From Clostridia bacterium (GTDB lineage Bacteria; Bacillota; Clostridia; Oscillospirales; CAG-382): a DNA stretch of 5,827 nucleotides. Positions 1 through 5,827 of this stretch are shown here, one piece after another. The notes below the pieces were generated by a model. The model made no database searches. It saw only the letters and a program-made list of their open reading frames with translations, and had not been told where the DNA came from. Numbering within the stretch: the first letter of the stretch is position 1; the number at the start of each line of letters is the position of its first letter. Location of the stretch: contig CAAEDF010000185.1 in the NCBI GenBank assembly GCA_900754535.1, forward strand, positions 1-5,827, in the 5' to 3' direction. Position numbers and translations under genes: made by a program.

Positions 1-1929
1 AAGTATACACGGATAAACGGCACCAGATATACAGATCAGCTTATTATCTATGACGGCACCGAGGCGCCTACCACGCAGACGAATATATACGGCTTTGAGA
101 TATCCGTCTCGGCCGACGGACGTATGATCTCGGCTTCTTCCCTGGGAGATTCGGAAATTCCCGAAGGAGGCTTCGTCATCTCCGGCCACGGCACGAGTAT
201 GACGGCTATCCAGCCTTTGTACAGCGAGCTTTCAACGGTTCTGCTTGACAAAAAAAATCAGACAGTCACTTTCATAACTGCGCCTACGGATAAAATGGCG
301 CTTGCGGACATCAATTTGCCGAGATTGGAGGCAAAACTTGATGAGGCAAAGAAAAATTTCTCCGACATCCCGTATGAATCAATACAGGCATCTCTTGACC
401 GCGCCTCTATGATGGTCGAGGAGGTAAACACGCTTGTGACCGAGGGGAAACTCGGCGATGCATATATAAAAGCGATAACCGCTCAGGAACTTATGGATTC
501 TATTGGTGACATGCTTTATGAAACTCATGCGGTCGAGAACCGTGCCGTCTGGTACCGTTCAAGCGAAAAGAGCGACGAAGAGGTAGAGGCGACTGTTAAA
601 CGCCTTAAAGCGCTTAACATAAACGCTTTGTATATCGAGACATGGTATAACGGCCAGACGATAGGAATGACGGATATCGATCTGATAAGCCATAATACGG
701 GCGTACACGGAGATTACGATGCGCTGGAGGGCTTTGTGCGTATAGGACATGAATACGGGCTTGAAGTTCACGCGTGGGTCGAGAATTTCTTTGTGGGCAC
801 AACCGAATCTCCCGCCGGAACAGTGGCGGCCGATAAGCCGGAATGGAGATGCATAGATAAAAACGGTGTGGATAATTTCCCCAACGAATACGGAAACTTT
901 GTTTTCCTCAATCCCTATAACCGCGAATGCAGGGACCTTATCCTTGATATATACCGTGAGCTGCTTGAAAATTATGATATAGACGGGCTTCATCTCGATT
1001 ACATACGCTTTTCGGAGCCGCAGCGGGATGGCGATTTTGCGGATTTCGGATATAACGAGGATATAATCCGCGGATTCCAGCAGGAATACAACACGGATCT
1101 TGATCCTCACGATCTTGCGTACGGAAGCGACATGTGGCTTAAATGGTGCAAGTTCCGCGAGGATATCATCAATTCGTTTGTCGGCGAGGTTTATCAGCTT
1201 GTAAGAGAACTCAAACCCGAAATATGGCTGTCTGCCGCATGCTATCCCGATATATACGGAACCCCGACCGTGAACTTCCAGAATTTCAGGAACTGGCTGG
1301 AGAACGGATGGATCGATGAGATATTCTCCATGTCATACGGAACAAGCGTGGAGTACAGCGTGGGAAATGCCGCCGATTTTGTAAAAGCAGTCGGCAATGA
1401 TGCCTTCTATTCTACCGGCCTTTCGGTATTCGGAACTACCGAGCGCGATATACTCCTCCGGCAGATATCCGGCTGCTATGACGTCGGCGCGAACGGTACA
1501 AACCTGTTCTCGTGGGGAAGCCTTATTATCCACGAGCAGGAATATGAGAGCGCATTGGCAAAAACGGTGTTCCGTTCGCCGTCCGTGCAGACATATAAGC
1601 TGAATGAGACCATACGGGCTGCCTCCGAACAGCTTATAAGCAAGCTGAAAAATGTTTATCCGCTCATCTCGCCGGACGGCACTTCGCTTTATGAGTCTCT
1701 CATACCCGAGATTGAAAAGATTCATGATTATGCTGCGGATTTTGACGGCGATACGCTTGAGGCAAAGCTTGAATACTGCGAAAAGACCATTGCCGAGCTT
1801 GAAGCATTGCGCGGCTCCGTAAAGCAAGATTCTGCATCGGATGCCGCGGAGGATATATGCGATGAGATCGACCTTATGATCAAATGGCTGGAACAAAGCC
1901 GTGGGAGAATATCCGACCGCATATCATGA
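1..1929 (+). CDS. GHL10 (DUF187/COG1649) family glycoside hydrolase-like protein, 5'-truncated by window edge
   Basis: The reading frame is open from base 1, so the gene starts left of the window; the ATG at 124 is internal because conserved-looking sequence continues upstream of it. 642 residues are visible, ending at TGA 1927-1929. Residues about 1-90 form a beta-rich module (INGTRYTDQLIIYDG, then GGFVISGHG) of the kind that precedes GHL10 barrels in secreted Firmicutes proteins. About 100-175 is a helical linker. The GHL10 barrel (PF02638 type) runs from about 181 (NRAVWYRS) to 530, with ALYIETWYNG (about 208-217), HAWVENFF (257-264) and DGLHLDYIRF (about 328-337); E213 and D333 are candidate catalytic acids. 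The tail, 536-642, is helical and charged, with no LPXTG or SLH anchor. Family knowledge: E. coli DigH (YddW), a GHL10 enzyme, cleaves denuded peptidoglycan glycans. The substrate here is unknown, and export is inferred because the N-terminus is not visible. Confidence 0.9.
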   Translation, partial: KYTRINGTRYTDQLIIYDGTEAPTTQTNIYGFEISVSADGRMISASSLGDSEIPEGGFVISGHGTSMTAIQPLYSELSTVLLDKKNQTVTFITAPTDKMALADINLPRLEAKLDEAKKNFSDIPYESIQASLDRASMMVEEVNTLVTEGKLGDAYIKAITAQELMDSIGDMLYETHAVENRAVWYRSSEKSDEEVEATVKRLKALNINALYIETWYNGQTIGMTDIDLISHNTGVHGDYDALEGFVRIGHEYGLEVHAWVENFFVGTTESPAGTVAADKPEWRCIDKNGVDNFPNEYGNFVFLNPYNRECRDLILDIYRELLENYDIDGLHLDYIRFSEPQRDGDFADFGYNEDIIRGFQQEYNTDLDPHDLAYGSDMWLKWCKFREDIINSFVGEVYQLVRELKPEIWLSAACYPDIYGTPTVNFQNFRNWLENGWIDEIFSMSYGTSVEYSVGNAADFVKAVGNDAFYSTGLSVFGTTERDILLRQISGCYDVGANGTNLFSWGSLIIHEQEYESALAKTVFRSPSVQTYKLNETIRAASEQLISKLKNVYPLISPDGTSLYESLIPEIEKIHDYAADFDGDTLEAKLEYCEKTIAELEALRGSVKQDSASDAAEDICDEIDLMIKWLEQSRGRISDRIS

Positions 1930-1940
1930 AAAAACAAAAT

Positions 1941-1972
1941 AACGGCTGCAACCTTGTTCCGTTGCAGCCGTT
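1941..1972. terminator. Bidirectional rho-independent terminator between convergent genes
   Basis: A perfect 12-bp inverted repeat (AACGGCTGCAAC / GTTGCAGCCGTT) with an 8-nt loop. On the + strand it follows the GHL10 stop by 11 nt and runs into TTTTC. On the - strand it lies 33 nt beyond the DUF47 stop and is followed by ATTTTGTTTTTTC. The GC-rich stem, T-tracts on both sides and position between two convergent gene ends support use in both directions. Confidence 0.9.
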
Positions 1973-2005
1973 TTCATAAAAAAATTTATGGTCACAGCTT
2001 TTAGC

Positions 2006-2629
2006 TTAAGTGTTTTTCATAAGTATCGTTTCGACCGAGTCGGCTACGTGCTCGCATGCGTCTGCGCATTCTTCCATACGGTCGTATATCTTTCGCCATG
2101 CGATTATTTCGCCCAGCTCTCGCCCATCACGCCGTATCCTTAGGGTTGCTTCCAGGTAAAGCCTGTCGCATATTTCCTCTGCGGTTCCAAGCTCGACGAT
2201 AAGCCCATGGAGCTTTTCGGGCTTCTTGAAGTTCGGAAGCTCGTACAAAAGTGCTTTCATAAGCTCGCAGCAGGACGCGATATGTTTTGCAAATGTTATA
2301 CAGTCTTCGGTAACGGTGCGTATTTCATCCACATAAAAGCGCTGGATTATTTCTTCTACCTTGTCTGCCACCTCATCGATGTTCTGGCTAAGCTCCGCAA
2401 GGTCCTCGCGGTCCAGCGGTGTCACGAACGCCTTGGCAAGGGCAGCGGACATCTCGTGCTTTTTGCCGTCTGCGTCATGCTCAAAGCCGTGCATTTTCTC
2501 CAGCATATGATTTATTTCTTCAGGTTTATATGAAGAAAGACAATCAACGAGGTAGTTTGCCGCGCTGCATATAAGCTCTGCGGCGGCATTGAAATTTTCG
2601 TAATAAATACGATCGGATTTGCTTGCCAT
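2006..2629 (-). CDS. DUF47 / PhoU-like phosphate transport accessory protein
   Basis: 207 residues, the usual size for the DUF47 family (TIGR00153/PF01865). It is a soluble, all-helical PhoU-like protein with no signal peptide or membrane segment. Visible marks are FEHDADGKKHEM (49-60), FVTPLDREDL (68-77), DEVADKVEEI (85-94), whose acidic ExxxD-type spacing matches the metal-binding face of PhoU-like bundles, and a C-terminal helix DRMEECADACEHVADSVE (183-200). The ATG at 2627-2629 has an AAGGAG ribosome site at 2637-2642 with 7-nt spacing, which fixes the start. It lies 51 nt downstream of the PiT transporter gene on the same strand, so it is very probably co-transcribed. In this family such proteins are thought to modulate or assemble with the neighbouring PiT transporter; the exact mechanism is not shown by sequence. 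Transcription probably ends at the 1941-1972 hairpin. Confidence 0.94.
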   Translation of the reverse strand: MASKSDRIYYENFNAAAELICSAANYLVDCLSSYKPEEINHMLEKMHGFEHDADGKKHEMSAALAKAFVTPLDREDLAELSQNIDEVADKVEEIIQRFYVDEIRTVTEDCITFAKHIASCCELMKALLYELPNFKKPEKLHGLIVELGTAEEICDRLYLEATLRIRRDGRELGEIIAWRKIYDRMEECADACEHVADSVETILMKNT

Positions 2630-2647
2630 ATCATTGCTCCTTTTTTC

Positions 2648-2671
2648 CGCCGATCACTTAAATGACAGGCG
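2648..2671 (-). other. Intercistronic stem-loop between pit and the DUF47 gene
   Basis: In the - strand transcript the 51-nt gap can fold as CGCC-T-GTCA / TGAT-C-GGCG around a 6-nt TTTAAG loop: eight pairs, including one G-U, with one T-C mismatch. It ends just before the GAAAAAAGGAG tract that carries the DUF47 ribosome site. The same DNA on the + strand gives an A-C mismatch where the - strand gives G-U, so it folds better in the real mRNA. It could tune translation of the downstream gene or stabilise transcript ends. The structure is seen; the function is inferred. Confidence 0.45.
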
Positions 2672-2680
2672 TTTTGCATT

Positions 2681-3748
2681 TTATTTAAAAACAGCTATAA
2701 ATACCTTTGCCATGATAAACCCTATCAATCCGCAGCCGGGGAAGGTGAGTATCCACGTAAGCGCCATCTCCCTTACGACGGAAAGATTGACTGCCGACAG
2801 GCGTTTTACGGCTCCGACGCCCATTATCGCCGTTGTCTTTACGTGTGTGGTTGAAACGGGAATGCCGAACAGCGAGCTTAAAAGCAGGCATACGGAAGCG
2901 GCAATATCGGCGGAAAACCCCTGGTATTTCTCCAGCTTTACCATATCCATTCCTACCGATTTTATTATCTTCTTGCCGCCTATCGATGTGCCGAGCCCCA
3001 TGACCGTGGAGCACAGAAGCATCAGCCAATAAAGATGTGAACCCGTTGCGGAAACTCCGTTAAGGTCGGTTTGCCCGTTCGCGAATGCCATACAAAGGAT
3101 TATGACACCCATAAATTTCTGCCCGTCCTGTGCGCCGTGCATAAAGCTCATACAGGCTGCTCCGAATATCTGCGCCCCGCGAAATGCCTGCTCGGTCTTC
3201 CTGCGGTTTGCTCTCCGGAAGATAATTGTGATTCCCTTGCAGACTACCCAGCCGAGTCCGAAGCCGAGGATCACCGAGAGTACAAGGCCGTATAATACTT
3301 TTACCCACTCGCTGCCGTTGACCCCGTCAAGACTGCCGTGTACTGCGATGGCCGCGCCCGTAAGTCCTGCTATAAGCGCATGGCTTTCGCTTGTGGGAAT
3401 ACCGAACGCCCAGGCAAGCGTTGCCCATATAACAATGGCGACCAAAGCGGCACCCAAAGCGACAATAGCCTCGTGAGAATTGGAGCCGAAGTTCACCATT
3501 TTGGTTATCGTTTCTGCGACCGTTGCATTTACCATGCTCATTATCAGCACGCCCAAAAAGTTGAATACGGCGGCCATTATTATTGCGGCGCGCGCCGACA
3601 TGCATCTTGTTACCACGCATGTGGCGATGGCGTTTGGGGCATCGGTCCACCCGTTGACAAGGATCACGCCCAATGTCAGCAGAATCGTTGTTAGCAGCAG
3701 CGGGTTGGCTGTGATCTGTTGCCAGAAATATGCAAATGACAGGTCCAT
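2681..3748 (-). CDS. pit: PiT family inorganic phosphate transporter
   Basis: 355 residues from the ATG at 3746-3748. An in-frame ATG at 3778 would add ten residues (MCAPLCGGIP) but would place the strong GGAGGG site inside the coding region, so the internal start is preferred. It is a polytopic membrane protein with two inverted-repeat halves, as in PF01384. First half: GWTDAPNAIAT (33-43, the GANDxxNA-type signature) and GIPTSESHALIAGLTGA (116-132). Second half: HGAQDGQKFMGV (204-215) and GIPVSTTHVKTTAIMGVG (295-312). A basic cytoplasmic loop, FRRANRRKTEQAFRG (177-191), separates them. Family role: low-affinity, cation-coupled (H+ or Na+) phosphate uptake across the cytoplasmic membrane, sometimes as a metal-phosphate complex. 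The coupling ion cannot be read from sequence. It is the first gene of a two-gene operon with DUF47. The second signature half is intact, so the protein is probably functional. Confidence 0.95.
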   Translation of the reverse strand: MDLSFAYFWQQITANPLLLTTILLTLGVILVNGWTDAPNAIATCVVTRCMSARAAIIMAAVFNFLGVLIMSMVNATVAETITKMVNFGSNSHEAIVALGAALVAIVIWATLAWAFGIPTSESHALIAGLTGAAIAVHGSLDGVNGSEWVKVLYGLVLSVILGFGLGWVVCKGITIIFRRANRRKTEQAFRGAQIFGAACMSFMHGAQDGQKFMGVIILCMAFANGQTDLNGVSATGSHLYWLMLLCSTVMGLGTSIGGKKIIKSVGMDMVKLEKYQGFSADIAASVCLLLSSLFGIPVSTTHVKTTAIMGVGAVKRLSAVNLSVVREMALTWILTFPGCGLIGFIMAKVFIAVFK

Positions 3749-3754
3749 CGGAAT

Positions 3755-3760
3755 CCCTCC
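3755..3760 (-). promoter_or_regulatory. Ribosome binding site deciding the pit start
   Basis: On the - strand GGAGGG lies 6 nt before the ATG at 3746-3748. It is a near-perfect Shine-Dalgarno sequence at good spacing. The longer in-frame start at 3778 has no comparable purine tract in front of it, so the shorter 355-residue protein is favoured. Confidence 0.85.
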
Positions 3761-3820
3761 ACATAAAGGCGCGCACATGAATTGCGGTTTTACCTTCAGT
3801 TAACATGTTTTTTTGCAACG

Positions 3821-3856
3821 AAAAACTTCTTCGGCTTTATGCGGGAAGAAGTTTTT
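3821..3856 (-). terminator. Terminator-like hairpin in the pit leader (terminator or attenuator)
   Basis: A perfect 12-bp stem (AAAAACTTCTTC / GAAGAAGTTTTT) with a 12-nt loop. In the - strand RNA the 3' arm ends in TTTTT followed by CGTTGC, resembling an intrinsic terminator, although much of the stem is A-U. It lies 73 nt upstream of the pit start and downstream of the predicted pit promoter, so it would be transcribed before pit. It could end read-through from the upstream glycosidase gene, act as a conditional attenuator for the phosphate operon, or be part of a dispersed repeat. The + strand also has a T run (TTTTTTC) after the stem. Confidence 0.5.
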
Positions 3857-3976
3857 TCGAAAAATAAGGTTCGGCAAGTTTGTGTGTCTGTGCGGTGGTT
3901 ATTGGGTCGCCCGTAAATAACATTCCGTATGGCCTGTAAACGAAACATATACCCAGTATATTAAACTTACTGATGT

Positions 3977-4005
3977 ATTTTATCATATATTGACGGATTA
4001 TGCAA
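3977..4005 (-). promoter_or_regulatory. Candidate sigma-A promoter for the pit-DUF47 operon
   Basis: On the - strand: TTGCAT (4000-4005), 17-nt spacer, TAAAAT (3977-3982), with TG one base before the -10 (TGATAAAAT, an extended -10). Transcription would start near 3970, giving a leader of about 220 nt before pit. This is the best promoter-like match in the gap. No convincing tandem PhoP/PhoB box was found beside it, so phosphate control is not shown. Confidence 0.5.
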
Positions 4006-4057
4006 TAAAAACCGGGGCGGAAGAGTAAAATCAAGGTAAAATAAAAGTAAATAATCG

Positions 4058-4088
4058 GCTTCAAAAAGTTTGTGCTTTTTATAAGAGC
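4058..4088 (-). terminator. Weak possible terminator after the alpha-galactosidase-like gene
   Basis: AAAAAG / CTTTTT arms (4063-4068 and 4075-4080) with a 6-nt loop, extended imperfectly by GCTT / AAG.GC flanks. It sits 22 nt beyond the stop of the upstream gene on the - strand and is followed there by U-rich sequence (ATTATTTACTTTTATTTT). The stem is almost all A-U and interrupted, so termination would be inefficient. It is the only hairpin close to that gene's end. Confidence 0.22.
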
Positions 4089-4110
4089 TTGGCAAACCTA
4101 CCGAGGACAT

Positions 4111-5640
4111 TCATATTGATATTTCGCGGTCGAACCAATCAAAGCGTTCTTCTTTTCCGTTTATTATCCATCTTTGCGGACAGGTGTTGGCTGTCCAGTC
4201 AACAGGACGGATAATATCATTCTGCACCGAGTTTACGGCAAACATGCGTGAAACGAATTCTTTTTGCTCTTCATCCATAACTCCCTTTTTCGACGACACG
4301 AAAAGGGGAGTGCCGCTGACACCCAGCAGCTTTACCCACTGTTTGTTGTAATACCACGGAACAAGCTCGGTTATCCCTGCGCAGTCAGCGTCGGTAACGT
4401 AGAAGGCTTTATTCTGGCAAAGCCTGAACGCCATGGTGTTTACGCCCAGTCTGCGCGTGCGCTCCCATTCTCTTCCGCTCGTATCGTCACCGGTGCGGTT
4501 TATATGAACAAGACCGGCGCAGAGATGCGACATGGTGTTGCACCCCATTATCAGCATATCACCTGCGTTTTCGAGTATGAGACGGTAAAAATCCGTCACT
4601 ATTTCGGCGCTTGTTTTCGTGCGGTCATAAAACGTCCAGTCTCCTTCGGTTATACCGTCTGTCATGTGGATACCGTAACGCCCGAAAATATCGAATGTTG
4701 AATAATCATGCTTCAGCAGCCGGTAGCCCCAGTTTCTGACCCTTGAAACATCTTCGGCGATGTGAGCGGCAGCCTCGGGATGAGAGGGGTCTAAAAGCCT
4801 TTCGTTGCCTCTGTGACAGATTCGCGCCGGAAGGCTTCCGGACGAATCATGAAGCAGACGTATCCAGATCCCCGGGATAACTCCGAGTTTCTTCATTTCC
4901 TCCGCAAGCGTTCCCATATCTCCGAACGCGGTATTACCGTCATCCCACGGGCCGGAGCATATGTTCTTCTGCCATCCGTCGTCGATAATCATGTGAGGCC
5001 TGTTTTCGTTGCCTTTGCACAATGACGCAATATATTCGCAGTCTTCAAGGATTTCTCCGCGTGACGAAACGCCGTAGGCGTAATACCAGTTGTTCCCTCC
5101 GTATACCGGCTTGTCCGGAAGTATGGGATCATCACACATCATACGACAGAAGCGGCAGGCGGCGTCGAATTCGTCGGTTTCAAAATCACCTGCGACGATA
5201 GTTGCCGCGTTTATCTGTCTGCCTTCGGTTTTTACGCCCTTAGTTCCGCATCTCAAATCAAGACACAGGGTTATCCCGCCGTTGTCGACCGTAAAGCTGC
5301 ACATAGCGCGCGGCCTGACGCGTACGCCGTAGCAGCATACCTCGTCGCCGTAGGAAATGATGCAGTACCAGGGCATCACACGCTGCTTTACTATACCGCG
5401 CCATTCAAGCGTTCCGTAACCGCGCTCCCAGTCATCGCCGAGAATACGCACGGGCTCACCCATATTTATATTCCAGCGCAGAAAGACATAGCTCAACTCT
5501 TCACGGTCGGTGGTGACTGTTATATCGGTTCCTTTGTCCGTTTCGTCAAAGCGGACAAGCGTTTCCGCTTTGCATGTCGGTTCGGGTATAATCCTGATCC
5601 TGTCCGGGCGTATTTTTGTGATATCAACAAATCTTTTCAT
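4111..5640 (-). CDS. Clan GH-D alpha-galactosidase-like glycoside hydrolase (GH36 type)
   Basis: 509 residues, no signal peptide or membrane segment, so cytoplasmic. Residues 1-170 are a beta-rich N-terminal domain. About 175-470 is a TIM barrel with GGNNWYYAYG (181-190), IIDDGWQ (218-224), the nucleophile strand YRLLKHDYSTFD (306-317, candidate nucleophile D312), and NRTGDDTSGREWE (381-393), where D386 matches the acid/base Asp of the GH36 RIGxDT-type motif. A short C-terminal strand region ends in GKEERFDWF. Family role: hydrolysis of alpha-galactosides (raffinose- or melibiose-type sugars or oligosaccharide fragments) by a retaining mechanism. The substrate is not settled by sequence, and other alpha-glycosides are possible. 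The ATG at 5638-5640 has AGAAAGG at 5649-5655 with 8-nt spacing. No transporter or regulator gene lies beside it in the window. The length is on the compact side for GH36 enzymes, with little or no C-terminal beta-sandwich. Confidence 0.8.
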   Translation of the reverse strand: MKRFVDITKIRPDRIRIIPEPTCKAETLVRFDETDKGTDITVTTDREELSYVFLRWNINMGEPVRILGDDWERGYGTLEWRGIVKQRVMPWYCIISYGDEVCCYGVRVRPRAMCSFTVDNGGITLCLDLRCGTKGVKTEGRQINAATIVAGDFETDEFDAACRFCRMMCDDPILPDKPVYGGNNWYYAYGVSSRGEILEDCEYIASLCKGNENRPHMIIDDGWQKNICSGPWDDGNTAFGDMGTLAEEMKKLGVIPGIWIRLLHDSSGSLPARICHRGNERLLDPSHPEAAAHIAEDVSRVRNWGYRLLKHDYSTFDIFGRYGIHMTDGITEGDWTFYDRTKTSAEIVTDFYRLILENAGDMLIMGCNTMSHLCAGLVHINRTGDDTSGREWERTRRLGVNTMAFRLCQNKAFYVTDADCAGITELVPWYYNKQWVKLLGVSGTPLFVSSKKGVMDEEQKEFVSRMFAVNSVQNDIIRPVDWTANTCPQRWIINGKEERFDWFDREISI

Positions 5641-5688
5641 ATGGTTTACCTTTCTTTTTTGTGGGTTTATTGTGGGATGTTATGATTG

Positions 5689-5694
5689 ATTATA
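5689..5694 (-). promoter_or_regulatory. Consensus -10 box upstream of the glycosidase gene
   Basis: The - strand reads TATAAT here, which would start transcription about 40 nt before the ATG. No recognisable -35 hexamer sits 16-18 nt upstream (that position reads TATATT), so if used it would probably need an activator. Confidence 0.33.
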
Positions 5695-5726
5695 GCTGCG
5701 AAAACGGGCAAAATATATCAGAACTT

Positions 5727-5754
5727 ATGATAAATAAAAATGCGCAAATTGCAA
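5727..5754 (-). promoter_or_regulatory. Alternative promoter for the glycosidase gene
   Basis: On the - strand: TTGCAA (5749-5754), 16-nt spacer, TATCAT (5727-5732), giving a leader of about 80 nt. Its -35 overlaps the inverted and repeated GCAA elements at 5744-5760, an arrangement compatible with repressor or activator control. Confidence 0.35.
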
Positions 5755-5760
5755 TAGCAA
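5744..5760. repeat. GCAA triplet repeat with inverted repeat, possible operator
   Basis: GCAA occurs three times (5744, 5751, 5757), and the first forms the inverted repeat GCAA-A-TTGC (5744-5752); ATTGCAAT (5748-5755) is also a perfect palindrome. The cluster overlaps the -35 of a candidate promoter for the sugar-hydrolase gene, where an operator would be expected. It is short and A/T-rich, so chance is a real alternative. Confidence 0.3.
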
Positions 5761-5827
5761 GTTGAAACAAAATTAAAATAGCAGTGACTTTATGGTAGAA
5801 GACTGTGGATTTACGAAGAGAGGGGCG

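Larger units (their letters stand above)
3749..4110. other. 362-bp intergenic region: pit leader and end of the alpha-galactosidase-like unit
   Basis: No convincing protein gene lies here. Read on the - strand, it holds in order a weak possible terminator for the upstream gene (4058-4088), A/T-rich spacer, an extended -10 promoter candidate (3977-4005), about 220 nt of untranslated leader, and a terminator-like hairpin (3821-3856) followed by the pit ribosome site. In the leader, TGGGT and ACCCA arms near 3950 and 3905 could pair to close an outer helix. No known riboswitch core (SAM, TPP, cobalamin, M-box, yybP-ykoY, ykkC, fluoride, ZTP, glycine) was recognised by eye. Two small - strand frames, 3796-3948 (ATG, 50 codons) and 3837-4064 (TTG), lack good ribosome sites. 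Confidence 0.6.

Noticed and set aside
559..1110. 183-codon - strand open frame opposite the GHL10 gene
   Set aside because: It is a shadow of the GHL10 coding frame. The + strand protein has clear family motifs across the same region, and the opposite frame shows no domain or ribosome site.
3749..3778. N-terminal extension of PiT to the ATG at 3778
   Set aside because: The extra residues overlap the GGAGGG ribosome site of the internal ATG and show no family similarity.
3779..3806. TTAACT-N5-TAAAAC resembling a Gram-positive PhoP box on the - strand
   Set aside because: Only two poor half-sites, placed downstream of the best promoter candidate. Too weak to claim phosphate regulation.
3796..3948. 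50-codon ATG open frame on the - strand, a possible leader peptide upstream of pit
   Set aside because: Only a weak CTGGG lies before the ATG, and the C-terminal half is simply the hairpin translated. It lacks the runs of one amino acid typical of attenuator peptides. Kept only as context for the leader finding.
3837..4064. 75-codon - strand open frame (TTG start) in the pit leader
   Set aside because: No ribosome site, a non-ATG start, overlap with the predicted promoter, and an end inside the hairpin loop. Its composition reflects A/T-rich DNA rather than a protein family.
3876..4074. 9-bp direct repeat AAGTTTGTG at 3876 and 4066 that might bound an insertion
   Set aside because: Short, A/T-rich and without matching inverted termini. 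A 9-mer repeat of this composition can easily occur by chance.

Overview
The window looks like a chromosomal segment of an anaerobic Gram-positive bacterium, most likely an uncultured gut-type Clostridia lineage. The evidence is moderate GC, purine-rich Shine-Dalgarno sites (AAGGAG, GGAGGG), a PiT transporter carrying the GWTDAPNA form of the signature next to a DUF47 partner, and a Firmicutes-style GHL10 protein with extra modules. No phage, transposase, CRISPR or rRNA/tRNA signal was seen. This is inference from gene style; no marker gene is present.

Layout. (1) Bases 1-1929, + strand: the 3' portion of a GHL10/DUF187 glycosidase-like gene whose start lies left of the window. (2) 1941-1972: a perfect 12-bp-stem hairpin lying between two convergent genes and usable as a terminator from both sides. 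(3) 2006-3748, - strand: a two-gene phosphate operon, pit (PiT phosphate transporter) followed by a DUF47/PhoU-like accessory gene, with an imperfect stem-loop in the gap between them. (4) 3749-4110: a long intergenic stretch holding a good - strand promoter candidate, a roughly 220-nt pit leader, and a terminator-like 12-bp hairpin inside that leader. (5) 4111-5640, - strand: a cytoplasmic clan GH-D (GH36-type) alpha-galactosidase-like enzyme. (6) 5641-5827: its upstream region with candidate promoters and a GCAA-rich repeat. The right edge ends in a purine-rich SD-like tract that may belong to a rightward gene outside the window.

How the genes relate. pit and DUF47 form a classic functional pair: membrane phosphate uptake plus a cytosolic PhoU-like helical partner. 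The two glycosidase-like genes flank this operon on opposite strands and are probably independent units: one likely exported and acting on cell-wall or extracellular glycan, the other cytoplasmic and acting on imported alpha-galactosides. The genes themselves are ordinary. The least explained DNA is the 362-bp gap upstream of pit, which could be a regulated leader or part of a dispersed non-coding repeat.
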